From the NCBI GenBank assembly GCA_002451175.1, contig DKBI01000267.1, positions 8,448 through 17,267 of the forward strand: 8,820 nucleotides of DNA, read 5' to 3'. Every line of letters begins with the position of its first letter. The stretch's first letter is position 1. Positions 1 through 7,530 of the stretch are shown piece after piece. This DNA comes from Betaproteobacteria bacterium UBA6904 (GTDB taxonomy: Bacteria > Pseudomonadota > Gammaproteobacteria > Burkholderiales > SG8-39). The position numbers and the translations under genes are program-made. The notes below the pieces were generated by a model. The model made no database searches. It was not told the DNA's origin and worked only from the letters and a program-made list of their open reading frames with translations.

Positions 1-1
1 G

Positions 2-757
2 CATCCGTCGCGTCCGCTGGTGCTCGCGCTCACCGGCACCGACCTCTATCGCGACCTCCGTGAATCGGCGCAGGCGCGTGAATCGCTCCGGATGGCACAC
101 GCGTTCATCGTCCTGCAGGCGCAGGCGGTCGAGGCGCTGCCCGGGCGCCTGCGCGAGAAGGCCAGCGTCGTAATCCAGTCCTGCGCGACGCGCCTGCGGC
201 ACGCTCCCGTGCGCCGCGGCGTTCGGTTCTGCGTCATCGGCCATCTGCGGGAGGAAAAGGACCCGCTGCGCGCGGCGGCGGCGCTTGCGCACCTGCCGCG
301 CGATCTGCCCATCGAGATCCTCCAGCTGGGCGACGCGCTCGACCCGCGGCTCGGCGCCGCGGCGCGCGCGGCCATGCGCCGCGACGCGCGCTACGTCTGG
401 CTCGGCGGCTTGCCGCACCACCGCGCATTGCGCTGGCTCGCCTCGAGCCACGCCATGGTGATCAGCTCGCGGATGGAGGGCGGCGCCAACGTGGTCTCCG
501 AGGCGATCCGCATCGGCGTGCCGATCATCGCGTCGCGGATTCCGGGCAACCTCGGGTTGCTGGGCCGGGACTATCCCGCCTATTTCCGCGTCGGGAGTGA
601 ACGCGAGCTGGCGCGGCTGCTGCAGCGCGCGGCAAGCGACCGGGATTTCTATCGGCGGCTCCGGCGGCGGATTCGCGGATTGCGCGCGAGCGTCGCGCCC
701 TGCAGCGAGGCCCGTGCGCTGCTCGCGGCGATCAGCCGCGCGCGATCCGCTGCCTGA
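2..757 (+). CDS. senB: SenB-like selenosugar synthase (GT-B glycosyltransferase fold), 5' partial
   Basis: The frame is open from the left edge to TGA at 755-757, giving 251 residues. The family is roughly 320 residues long, so about 70 N-terminal residues are missing; the GTG at 20 is an internal valine, not the start. Visible landmarks are [12 protein letters not shown] (residues 8-19), FIVLQ (35-39), [11 protein letters not shown] (78-88), [11 protein letters not shown] (133-143), [15 protein letters not shown] (154-168) and [12 protein letters not shown] (177-188). The [10 protein letters not shown] block is the C-terminal nucleotide-sugar site of GT-B enzymes. From memory, the combined pattern matches TIGR04348 (SenB). 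This family joins selenophosphate to UDP-N-acetylglucosamine to make a selenosugar, which SenA then uses with hercynine to make selenoneine. There is no signal peptide or membrane segment in the visible part, so it is probably cytosolic. It converges on rnhB and overlaps its end. The alternative is a generic GT4-type glycosyltransferase; the partner genes that would settle this are not in the window. Confidence 0.8.
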   Translation, partial: HPSRPLVLALTGTDLYRDLRESAQARESLRMAHAFIVLQAQAVEALPGRLREKASVVIQSCATRLRHAPVRRGVRFCVIGHLREEKDPLRAAAALAHLPRDLPIEILQLGDALDPRLGAAARAAMRRDARYVWLGGLPHHRALRWLASSHAMVISSRMEGGANVVSEAIRIGVPIIASRIPGNLGLLGRDYPAYFRVGSERELARLLQRAASDRDFYRRLRRRIRGLRASVAPCSEARALLAAISRARSAA

Positions 758-1298
758 CCGGCGCGAACGAGCGCCGGTGGATCTCGCTCGCGCCGAAGCG
801 TTCCAGGAGCGCCACGTGCTCGCGCGTCGGATAGCCCTTGTGGCGGTCGAGTGCGTAGTGCGGATAGCGCGCATGCAAACGGAGCATCTCGGCGTCGCGT
901 GAGGTCTTGGCGAGAATCGAGGCGGCCGAAATCGCGGGATGCAACCGGTCGCCATCGACGATCGCGCGCACGCGGCCGCTGAGCGCCGGGCAATGCAGGC
1001 CGTCGACGAGGACTTCGTCGGGCGCCACGGCAAGCCCTTGCACCGCGCGCCGCATGGCCAGCAGACTCGCCTGAAGGATGTTCAGCCGGTCGATTTCCTC
1101 GACGCTCGCCGACGCCACGTGCCAGGCCCTCGCCCGCACGCGTATCGCGCCAGCGAGGCGTTCGCGGCGCGCCGGGCTGAGCCGCTTGGAATCGGCCAGC
1201 CCGTCGATCGGCTGGCCAGGATCCAGCACGACGGCGGCGGCGAACACGGGCCCGGCGATCGGGCCGCGGCCCGCCTCGTCGACGCCGCAGACGATCAT
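732..1298 (-). CDS. rnhB: Ribonuclease HII
   Basis: This cytosolic endonuclease cuts the RNA strand of RNA/DNA hybrids and starts removal of single ribonucleotides from DNA, using Mn or Mg. The product is 188 residues, close to the usual 190-200. GVDEAGRGP (residues 5-13) supplies D7 and E8. D99 lies in LVDGLHCP (97-104) and D135 in [15 protein letters not shown] (124-138), completing the acidic catalytic set. HKGYPTREH (153-161) and IHRRSFAPV (173-181) are the C-terminal family signatures. The family often has VDGN after the third aspartate; here it is VDGL. The ATG overlaps the lpxB stop as ATGA, and GGAG sits 11 nt upstream, which fixes the start. It is the last gene of the lpx train, a common arrangement without a known functional link. 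Its final 26 nt overlap the end of the convergent senB-like gene. Confidence 0.97.
   Translation of the reverse strand: MIVCGVDEAGRGPIAGPVFAAAVVLDPGQPIDGLADSKRLSPARRERLAGAIRVRARAWHVASASVEEIDRLNILQASLLAMRRAVQGLAVAPDEVLVDGLHCPALSGRVRAIVDGDRLHPAISAASILAKTSRDAEMLRLHARYPHYALDRHKGYPTREHVALLERFGASEIHRRSFAPVRQRIARG
757..778. repeat. Perfect 8-bp inverted repeat at the senB stop codon
   Basis: ACCGGCGC (757-764) and GCGCCGGT (771-778) pair perfectly around the 6-nt loop gaacga, beginning at the last base of the senB stop codon. The position would suit an RNA hairpin at the end of the senB transcript. No T-run follows on the plus strand and none is visible on the minus strand, so it is not a classical intrinsic terminator. 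The same bases encode the conserved IHRRSFAPV segment of RNase HII, so the symmetry may be a by-product of GC-rich codon choice. The structure is certain; the function is not. Confidence 0.4.
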
Positions 1299-2455
1299 GC
1301 GCCGGCAGACTCCAGCACGCGCAGCACGGCATCGGCGGCCTTCCGCGCCGTGTCCTGCCGCAGCGTCGTGTGGATGACGCGAAACCGCTCGATCTGCCGG
1401 CGCTGCGCATCCCCGTCGGCGAGCAGCGTCCCGAGCGCCTCGGCCAGCGCCTCCGCGGTCGCGCGACCCTGCACGAATTCCGGAATGAACGCCTCCCCCG
1501 CGAGCAGGTTGGGCAGCCCGATGCTCGACACGTAGCTCATGCGGCGCATCAGCGCCCACGTGACCTGCGCCTGCCGGTAGGCGATCACCATCGGCGTCTT
1601 GATGAGCGCCGCCTCCAGCGTCGCCGTGCCGCTCGCCACGAGCGCAACGTCGGCCGCCGCCAGCGCCTCGTGCGAATGGCCGAACAGCAGCGTGACCGGC
1701 AACGGGTCGCTGGCGTGCCGGTACCAGACGGCCTCCAGCTGCGCGCGCGTCTCGCGCGTCGCGGTCGGGCAGACGAAGTGCACCTCGGGCACCCGCTGCT
1801 GCAGCAGCAGCGCGGCGCGCACGAACACGTCGCCCATGTAGTCGACCTCGGATTTCCGGCTGCCCGGCAGCACCGCGACGAGGGGCCGGCCCGGCGGCAG
1901 CCGCAATTGCGCCCGCGCCTGCGCCTTGTCGAGCTCGAGCGGGATCATGTCCGCCAGCGGATGACCGACGTAGGTGACGCCGACGCCCGTCTGCGCGTAG
2001 AGCGCCGGCTCGAACGGAAACAGCGCGAGCAGATGCGTGACCGAGCGCGCGATGCGCTGCAGCCGCCAGCCGCGCCAGGCCCAGATCGCCGGGCTGACGT
2101 AGTGCACCGACGGAATGCCGGCGTCCTTCAGGCGGCGCTCGATGTCGAGATTGAAATCGGACGAATCGATGCCGATGAACAGCGCCGGCCGCTCCTCGAT
2201 CAGGCGCTGCACGAGTTCGCGTCGCATCGCCGCGATCGACCGGTAGCGGCGCAGCACTTCGACGTAGCCGCGGACCGAGAGTTGCTCGATGGAATACAGC
2301 GACTCGAGGCCCTGCGCGATCATGCGCGGACCGCCGATGCCGGAGAAGCGCAGGCCGGGCCGGCGCGCCTTGAGCGCCGCCATGAGGTGGCCGCCGAGCT
2401 GGTCGCCGGACGCCTCGCCGGCGACCATCGCGATATGCACCGCGGAAGAGGACAC
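1295..2455 (-). CDS. lpxB: Lipid-A-disaccharide synthase
   Basis: LpxB (GT19) joins UDP-2,3-diacylglucosamine to lipid X (2,3-diacylglucosamine 1-phosphate), giving the tetraacyl disaccharide 1-phosphate at the inner face of the cytoplasmic membrane. The product is 386 residues (E. coli about 382) and complete. Signatures in order are [10 protein letters not shown] (residues 13-22), FSGIGGPRM (37-45), IGIDSSDFN (94-102), [11 protein letters not shown] (121-131), LFPFEPALY (145-153), YVGHPLAD (162-169), LPGSRKSEV (196-204), [16 protein letters not shown] (275-290) and [13 protein letters not shown] (314-326). The start is taken as the GTG that shares one base with the lpxA stop (TAGTG). No good Shine-Dalgarno precedes it, so translation probably depends on ribosomes finishing lpxA. 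A second in-frame GTG five codons later (2440) is the alternative start. The TGA stop overlaps the rnhB ATG. Confidence 0.97.
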   Translation of the reverse strand: MSSSAVHIAMVAGEASGDQLGGHLMAALKARRPGLRFSGIGGPRMIAQGLESLYSIEQLSVRGYVEVLRRYRSIAAMRRELVQRLIEERPALFIGIDSSDFNLDIERRLKDAGIPSVHYVSPAIWAWRGWRLQRIARSVTHLLALFPFEPALYAQTGVGVTYVGHPLADMIPLELDKAQARAQLRLPPGRPLVAVLPGSRKSEVDYMGDVFVRAALLLQQRVPEVHFVCPTATRETRAQLEAVWYRHASDPLPVTLLFGHSHEALAAADVALVASGTATLEAALIKTPMVIAYRQAQVTWALMRRMSYVSSIGLPNLLAGEAFIPEFVQGRATAEALAEALGTLLADGDAQRRQIERFRVIHTTLRQDTARKAADAVLRVLESAGA

Positions 2456-3225
2456 TAGCGGATGATGCCGCGCGGCGACTTCTCGATGAACTCCGCGAAC
2501 GCGCGCACCTCGGCGCAGGCGGCGGCCTGCTCGGCCAGCTCGCGAAGGATCTCCTCGTGCGGCTTGCCGGAGCGGAAGACGGTCCGATAGGCCCGCTTCA
2601 GCGCCGCGACCGTTTCGGCGGCAAAGCCGCGCCGGCTGAGTCCCGTGCCGTTGATGCCATAGGGCTTCGCCATGTGCCCGGCCGCCTTCACGTAAGGCGG
2701 CAGATCCCGATCCAGGTAGGTGTACATGCCGGTGTAGCTGTGCGCCCCGATGTGCACGAACTGATGCGCCGAGGTGCCGCCGCCGAGGATCGCCCAGTCG
2801 CCGACCGTCACGTGCCCGGCGATCTGCGCCAGGTTCGCGAAGACGGTATGGCTGCCGACCTGGCAGTCGTGCGCGAGGTGGACGTAGGCCATGATCAGGT
2901 TGTCGTCGCCGAGACGCGTCACGCCGGCGTCGCCCGCGGTGCCGCAGTTGATCGTCGCGAATTCGCGGATCGTGTTGCGGTCGCCGATCTCCACGCGCGT
3001 CGGCTCGCCCCGATACTTCATGTCCTGCGGTTCCGCGCCGATCGAGCAGAACGGAAAGACGCGGTTGCCGCGACCGATGCGGGTGTGCCCCTCGATGACG
3101 ACGTGCGGCCCGATCGAGCACTCCTCCCCGATCACGACGTGCTCGCCGATCACCGCAAAGGCGCCCACCGTCGCGTCCGGCGCGATCTGCGCGCCCGGAT
3201 GGATCACGGCCGTTCGGTGGATCAT
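2455..3225 (-). CDS. lpxA: UDP-N-acetylglucosamine O-acyltransferase (LpxA)
   Basis: LpxA moves a 3-hydroxyacyl chain from acyl carrier protein to the 3-OH of UDP-GlcNAc, the first and reversible step of lipid A synthesis in the cytosol. The product is 256 residues (E. coli 262). Hexapeptide repeats forming the left-handed beta helix run over about residues 1-175, followed by a helical C-terminal part. HLAHDC (116-121) holds the catalytic base H119, equivalent to E. coli H125. K70 in [10 protein letters not shown]138 and H154 match other E. coli active-site residues (K76, H144, H160). The E. coli chain-length residues G173 and H191 align without gaps to M167 and M185, suggesting a shorter acyl chain than C14. 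The E. coli IHRGT segment reads INCGT here. ATG overlaps the fabZ stop as ATGA, with GGAG 11 nt upstream. Confidence 0.97.
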   Translation of the reverse strand: MIHRTAVIHPGAQIAPDATVGAFAVIGEHVVIGEECSIGPHVVIEGHTRIGRGNRVFPFCSIGAEPQDMKYRGEPTRVEIGDRNTIREFATINCGTAGDAGVTRLGDDNLIMAYVHLAHDCQVGSHTVFANLAQIAGHVTVGDWAILGGGTSAHQFVHIGAHSYTGMYTYLDRDLPPYVKAAGHMAKPYGINGTGLSRRGFAAETVAALKRAYRTVFRSGKPHEEILRELAEQAAACAEVRAFAEFIEKSPRGIIR

Positions 3226-3680
3226 GCCCCGGTCTTCTCCAGCGGCCGGCTCGTGCACAGCACCTCGGCCTCGGTCGTCACGTGGCCATCGACGCGCGCG
3301 GTGCACGCGAACTTCCACAACCCGCGCTTGCGCGCGACGAGCGCCGCCTCCACCTCGAGCCGGTCGCCCGGGACGACGGGCCGCTTGAAGCGGGCATTGT
3401 CCACGCCCGCATAGTAGTAGACGATATTCGGATCCACCTCGTCGCCGAGCGTGCGGATGGCGAGCACGCAGGCCGCCTGCGCCATGGACTCGAGAATCAG
3501 CACGCCGGGCATGATGGGGCGCCCGGGAAAATGGCCTTGGAAATACGGCTCGTTGGCCGACACGTTCTTCAGCGCGAGGATGCGCTTGCCCGGCTCGCAT
3601 TCCAGAATGCGATCCACGAGCAGCAGCGGGTAGCGCTGCGGGAGCTTTTTCAATACGTCGTAGATGTCCATGTCAGCCAT
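3222..3680 (-). CDS. fabZ: 3-hydroxyacyl-ACP dehydratase FabZ
   Basis: FabZ removes water from (3R)-3-hydroxyacyl-ACP to give trans-2-enoyl-ACP in the cytosolic type II fatty-acid cycle. It competes with LpxA and LpxD for the same 3-hydroxyacyl-ACP, which explains its place among the lpx genes. The product is 152 residues (E. coli 151) with a single hotdog fold. Near the N-terminus, LPQRYPLLLVDRI (residues 13-25) is typical. The central block GHFPGRPIMPGVLILESMAQ (49-68) carries catalytic H50 and E64, and NARFKRPVVPGD (95-106) is also conserved. The ATG at 3680 overlaps the end of lpxD by 8 nt and has a good GGAAA Shine-Dalgarno. A second ATG at 3672, directly after the lpxD stop, would shorten the protein by only three residues. 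The stop overlaps the lpxA start. Confidence 0.97.
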   Translation of the reverse strand: MADMDIYDVLKKLPQRYPLLLVDRILECEPGKRILALKNVSANEPYFQGHFPGRPIMPGVLILESMAQAACVLAIRTLGDEVDPNIVYYYAGVDNARFKRPVVPGDRLEVEAALVARKRGLWKFACTARVDGHVTTEAEVLCTSRPLEKTGA

Positions 3681-4707
3681 GCTTCGTTTCCTTTTCCTGC
3701 AATTGCCGCTCGAGCCGGCGCACGCGCTCCACCAGCTCCGCGAGATGACGCACCACCGCCGTGTTGCGCCCCCACGCGCGATGGTCCGAAAACGGGAACA
3801 TTCCCGTGTAGGTCCCGGGCCGCTCGATGGAGCGCGAGACGACCGTGTCCGCAGAGATCTGCGTGTCGTCGCAGACCGAGAGATGGCCGAGCACCATGGC
3901 CCCGGCGCCGAGCGTGCAACGGCGGCCCAGGCGCACGCTGCCCGCCAGCCCGGAGAACCCGGCCATTGCCGTGTGCGCGCCGACATGGCAGTTGTGGCCG
4001 ATCTGGATCTGGTTGTCGAGCTTGACGCCGTCCTCGATCACCGTGTCGTCGATGGCACCGCGGTCGATGGTCGTGCCGGCACCGATTTCGACGTCGTCGC
4101 CGATCACGACACGGCCGATCTGCGGGATCTTGATCCAGCGCTCGCCGTCGCGCGCGAAGCCGAAGCCATCGGCGCCGATCACCGCACCGGAGTGGATGAT
4201 GGCGCGCGCGCCGACGCGGCAGCCCGCGTAAATCACGACCGAAGCATGGATGCGGCAGCCCTCGCCGAGAACCACCCCGCCGCCGATCACGCTGCCGGCG
4301 CCGATCCAGCAGGCCCGGCCGATGATCGCGCCGGCCTCGACGATTGCGCCCGCATCGATGCGCGCGCTGTCATCCACCTGCGCATCGGGCGCGACGCTCG
4401 CCTGCGCGTGCACGCCGCCGCGCGCGACGGCGGCAGGATTCAGCAGCTGCGCCACGCGGGCGAAGTACACATAGGGCTGGTCGCAGACGATGCGCGGCAG
4501 CGCCGTCAGGGACTCCGCGTCGGGGCCCACGATCACCGCCGAGGCGCGGGTCGAGGCGAGCTGGGGGCGGTACCTGGGGTTGGCGAGAAACGCGATCTCG
4601 CCCTCGCCGGCCCTCGCCAGCGTCCCGACCTGCCGGATCAGGATCCCGGGTTCGCCGACGGTCCGACCACCGAAGCGCGCGGCGATCTCGGCGAGCGTGA
4701 ACGCCAT
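3673..4707 (-). CDS. lpxD: UDP-3-O-(3-hydroxyacyl)glucosamine N-acyltransferase (LpxD)
   Basis: LpxD adds a second 3-hydroxyacyl chain from ACP to the 2-amino group of UDP-3-O-acylglucosamine, the third step of lipid A synthesis in the cytosol. The product is 344 residues (E. coli 341). Residues 1 to about 100 form the N-terminal uridine-binding domain, including GEIAFLANPRY (36-46). About 100-295 is a hexapeptide-repeat beta helix. IGADGFGFA (177-185) is a family signature, and NQIQIGHNCHVGAHTAMAG (232-250) contains the catalytic H238, equivalent to E. coli H239. About 318-340 is a charged C-terminal helix, as in trimeric LpxD. E. coli M290, linked to chain length, aligns with V289. A single base separates the skp stop from this ATG (TGACATG) and there is no clear Shine-Dalgarno, so re-initiation after skp is likely. 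Its end overlaps fabZ by 8 nt. Confidence 0.97.
   Translation of the reverse strand: MAFTLAEIAARFGGRTVGEPGILIRQVGTLARAGEGEIAFLANPRYRPQLASTRASAVIVGPDAESLTALPRIVCDQPYVYFARVAQLLNPAAVARGGVHAQASVAPDAQVDDSARIDAGAIVEAGAIIGRACWIGAGSVIGGGVVLGEGCRIHASVVIYAGCRVGARAIIHSGAVIGADGFGFARDGERWIKIPQIGRVVIGDDVEIGAGTTIDRGAIDDTVIEDGVKLDNQIQIGHNCHVGAHTAMAGFSGLAGSVRLGRRCTLGAGAMVLGHLSVCDDTQISADTVVSRSIERPGTYTGMFPFSDHRAWGRNTAVVRHLAELVERVRRLERQLQEKETKHG
3687..3698 (-). promoter_or_regulatory. Ribosome binding site of fabZ
   Basis: On the minus strand this reads AGGAAAAGGAAA. The nearer GGA ends 8 nt before the ATG at 3680, good spacing for a Shine-Dalgarno. It lies inside the last codons of lpxD. It favours the ATG at 3680 over the one at 3672, and is the clearest ribosome site in a train where most junctions have weak ones. 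Confidence 0.6.
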
Positions 4708-4708
4708 G

Positions 4709-5239
4709 TCATCGCGCGGGGGGCTTGGCCTCCAGGGCCTTGACCACCTTGTCGGTGATGTCGATGCGCGGGTTCGCGTACACCGCGTCCTGGAAGATGA
4801 TGTCGTAGCCCTCGCGTTCGGCCAGCTGCCGGATCGCGCGGTTCGCCTGCTCCAGCACCTGCGCGAGTTCTTCGTTGCGCCGCTGGTTGAGATCCTCCTG
4901 GAACTCGCGCCGCTTGCGTTGGAAGTCCCGGTCGAGGTCGCTGAGTTCCCGCTCCTTGGCGCGCCGCTGGCCCTCGCCCAGCGTGACCGCGTTCTTCTCC
5001 AGATCCTCCTGGCCCCGCTTGAGCTGGTCCGCGAGGCGCGTCAGCTCCTGGTCGCGCTTGCTGAACTCGGCCTCGAGCTTCTTCTGCGCGCGCTGCGCCG
5101 GCACGGAATCGCGCATGATGCGTTCCGTGTTGACGAAGCCAAACTTGCTCTGCGCCACGGCCGGCGCCGCCAATCCGCCCAGCGCCAGGGCCAGCACGGC
5201 GGCGAGCGACCAGCGCAATCTGCATTCAGAGAGGTTCAA
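4709..5239 (-). CDS. skp: Periplasmic chaperone Skp/OmpH
   Basis: Skp is a trimeric periplasmic chaperone that holds unfolded outer-membrane proteins in a cavity between helical arms and delivers them to BamA. With the TTG at 5239 as start, the product is 176 residues. Residues 11-29 are a hydrophobic signal segment with likely cleavage at AVA-QS (29/30). FGFVNTERIMRDS (33-45) is the conserved first strand and helix of the mature protein. About 46-142 is rich in K, R, E, D and Q and forms the coiled-coil arms. EGYDIIFQDAVYANPRIDIT (143-162) is the C-terminal body. The start is uncertain: no in-frame ATG or GTG lies near the signal peptide. TTG at 5239 (2 nt after the bamA stop, GGA 8 nt upstream) and TTG at 5218 are the candidates. 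An out-of-frame ATG at 5225 would fit if one base were removed after it. The family assignment is firm. Confidence 0.92.
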   Translation of the reverse strand: MNLSECRLRWSLAAVLALALGGLAAPAVAQSKFGFVNTERIMRDSVPAQRAQKKLEAEFSKRDQELTRLADQLKRGQEDLEKNAVTLGEGQRRAKERELSDLDRDFQRKRREFQEDLNQRRNEELAQVLEQANRAIRQLAEREGYDIIFQDAVYANPRIDITDKVVKALEAKPPAR

Positions 5240-5241
5240 GG

Positions 5242-7527
5242 TCAGAATCCGGTGCCAAAAGTGAATTGTAACCGCTGCACCCGGTCGATCCCCTTCTTCT
5301 CGTTCAGGGGCTGCGCCAGGGACAATTTGAGCGGCCCGAACGGCGACGACCAGGACAGCGCCAGCCCGGTGGAGAAGCGCAGTTCCCCGGGGTCGATCGA
5401 ATCCTGGGCGGCGTAGACCTGGCCGCCGTCGAGGAAGACGGCCAGGCGCAGGGACTTGTCGAGCCCGCCGCCGGGCATCGGGAACTGCAGTTCGGCGTTG
5501 CCCACGATCTTGCGCGTCCCGCCGAGCGAGTTGCCGAACACGTCCTGCGGTCCGAGCGAGTACGGCTGATAGCCGCGGACCGATCCCGGTCCGCCGGCGT
5601 AGTAATTCTTGAAGAAGGGCACCGGCTTGCTGCCGATGCGCCGCGCAAAACCGAGATCCGCGTTGACCGCGAACGTGAGCTTGCGCGTCAGCGGGCGATA
5701 CCACTGGTGCAGCAGGCCGACCCGGTAGAACTGCAGATCGCCGCCGGAGACCTCCGTCGTCAGCAGCGAATACGTGCCCTGGGTCGTCAGGATCGCGCTG
5801 TCGCGCCGGTCGCGCGCCATGCCGATCGTTCCCGTCGCATAGGCGTACGTGCTGCCGTACAGGTTGACGAAGTTGAGGTACGAGGGCGGGCTGGTCGAAA
5901 ACGTCTCCAGGTCCACGTTTTCCGCGCTCAGGCCGAAGCTCATGCTCGTCTGCTCGGCGATCGGGTAGCCGAACTTCACGCCGCCGCCGACCGAGCGCGT
6001 GACGTAGGCGCCGACCGACAGGCTCGAGGCGTCGGTGGTGCGCTTGTAGACGTCGAATCCCTGGCTCACGCCGTCCACGGTGTAGTAGGGATTGAGATAC
6101 GACAGCGCGTACGTCTGGTTGACCTTGCCGCTGTTGATCTGGGCCGAGATGAACTTGCCGCTGCCGAACACGTTCGCCTGCGACACCGAGCCCGAGACGA
6201 CGAACTTGTCGACGCTGGAAAAGCCGGCGCCGAACAGCAGCGCTCCGGTGGGCTTCTCCTCGACCGTGAAGTTGACGTCGACCTGGTCCGTGGTCCCGGC
6301 GACCGGCGATGTCTCCACGTTGACGTCCTTGAAGTACTGCGTGCGGTCGATGCGCTGCTTCGACGTCTGGATCTTGGAGGCGTCGTAGTAGCCGCCCTCG
6401 AGCTGCCGCATCTCGCGCCGCACCACCTCGTCCCGCGTGCGCGTGTTGCCCGCCACGTTGATGCGCCGCACGTACACGCGGCGCCCCGGGTCGATGAAGA
6501 TCGTGAACGCCACCGTGCGCTTCGCGCGGTCCACGTCGGGCGCCGGATTCGCATTGGCGAACGCGTACCCCTCGTTGCCCAGCCGGTCGTTGATCGCCTT
6601 GACGCTCTCGTTGACGCGCTCGCGCGAATACACCTCGCCCGGCTTGACGCGCACCAGCGGCTCCAGCACCTCCCTCGGCACCGGCATCTGCCCGGCGAGC
6701 TGCACGTCGGACACCGTGTAGCGCTCGCCCTCCGAGACGCTGATCGTGATGTAGATGTCCCGCTTGTCGGGGGTGATCGACACCAGCGACGAGTCGATGT
6801 TGAAGTCGAGGAAGCCGCGGTTGAGGTAATGCGAGCGCAGCGTCTCGAGGTCCGCCGTCAGCTTCTGCTTGGAGTACTGGTCGTTCTTCGTGTACCAGCT
6901 GATCCAGTTCGGCGGCCGGAGCGAGAACAGGTCCAGCAGGTCGCTCTCGGCGAAGGCCTGCACGCCGACGAGGTTGATCTTGCGGATCTTGGAATTCTCG
7001 CCCTCCTTCACCGCGAAGTTGATGCCGACGCGGTTGCGCTCCAGCGGCGTCACCGTCGTCTGCACCTCGGCGCTGTACAGGCCGCGCGACAGGTACTGGC
7101 GCTTCAATTCCTGCTCGGCGACCTCCAGCGCGCTGCGGTCGAAGATGCGCCCCTCGGCGAGGCCCAGCTCGCGCAGCACCTTGCGCAGCGCGTCGTTTTC
7201 GAATTCCTTGACGCCGGAGAAATCCACCTGCGCGATCGCGGGCCGCTCGTCGACGAGCACGACGAGCACGTCCTTCTCGACCTCGAGGCGCACGTCCCGG
7301 AAGAAGCCGGTCGCGAACAGCGCGCGGATCGCCTGCTGGGCCTTGTCCTCGGTCAGCGTCTCGCCGACCTTGACGGGCAGGTAGCTGAAGACGGTCCCCG
7401 GCTCGGTGCGCTGCACGCCCTCGACCCGGATGTCGCGCACGACGAACGGCTCGAAGCTCTGCGCCCACGCGCTGCCCGCCGCCAGGAGGCCGAAGATCAG
7501 CGCGTTCAGCGTTCGCATCGCTCGCAT
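5242..7527 (-). CDS. bamA: Outer membrane protein assembly factor BamA
   Basis: BamA is the central outer-membrane protein of the BAM complex, which folds and inserts beta-barrel proteins delivered by Skp and SurA. The product is 761 residues, a normal length for this subgroup. Residues 1-22 are a signal peptide with cleavage after AWA. About 24-420 holds the periplasmic POTRA domains, beginning FVVRDIRVEGVQRTEPG, with later repeats recognisable at KIRKINLVG and YVRRINVAGNTRTRDEVVRREM. About 430-761 is the 16-strand barrel (Omp85 family). GGPGSVRGY (645-653) is the loop 6 VRGF/Y motif that locks inside the barrel. The chain ends in LQFTFGTGF with the terminal phenylalanine expected of an outer-membrane protein. 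The ATG lies 3 nt after the rseP stop with only a weak ribosome site; an ATG three codons later (7518) would also leave a signal peptide. No stop or frameshift is seen. Confidence 0.98.
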   Translation of the reverse strand: MRAMRTLNALIFGLLAAGSAWAQSFEPFVVRDIRVEGVQRTEPGTVFSYLPVKVGETLTEDKAQQAIRALFATGFFRDVRLEVEKDVLVVLVDERPAIAQVDFSGVKEFENDALRKVLRELGLAEGRIFDRSALEVAEQELKRQYLSRGLYSAEVQTTVTPLERNRVGINFAVKEGENSKIRKINLVGVQAFAESDLLDLFSLRPPNWISWYTKNDQYSKQKLTADLETLRSHYLNRGFLDFNIDSSLVSITPDKRDIYITISVSEGERYTVSDVQLAGQMPVPREVLEPLVRVKPGEVYSRERVNESVKAINDRLGNEGYAFANANPAPDVDRAKRTVAFTIFIDPGRRVYVRRINVAGNTRTRDEVVRREMRQLEGGYYDASKIQTSKQRIDRTQYFKDVNVETSPVAGTTDQVDVNFTVEEKPTGALLFGAGFSSVDKFVVSGSVSQANVFGSGKFISAQINSGKVNQTYALSYLNPYYTVDGVSQGFDVYKRTTDASSLSVGAYVTRSVGGGVKFGYPIAEQTSMSFGLSAENVDLETFSTSPPSYLNFVNLYGSTYAYATGTIGMARDRRDSAILTTQGTYSLLTTEVSGGDLQFYRVGLLHQWYRPLTRKLTFAVNADLGFARRIGSKPVPFFKNYYAGGPGSVRGYQPYSLGPQDVFGNSLGGTRKIVGNAELQFPMPGGGLDKSLRLAVFLDGGQVYAAQDSIDPGELRFSTGLALSWSSPFGPLKLSLAQPLNEKKGIDRVQRLQFTFGTGF

Positions 7528-7530
7528 GGG

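Noticed and set aside
1370..4743. Long plus-strand open frames opposite lpxB, lpxA, fabZ and lpxD (up to about 360 codons)
   Set aside because: They are full of R, A, D and H in the pattern of antisense frames in GC-rich DNA, lack recognisable domains, and lie exactly opposite genes with complete family signatures.
4638..5225. Protein starting at the ATG at 5225 in the skp region
   Set aside because: The frame gives an arginine- and glycine-rich product without Skp features after the first few residues. The ATG is considered only as a possible remnant of the skp start.
7245..7271. Short direct repeat of gacgagcac
   Set aside because: Two copies only, encoding the VLVVLVDE strand of a BamA POTRA domain; explained by codon use.
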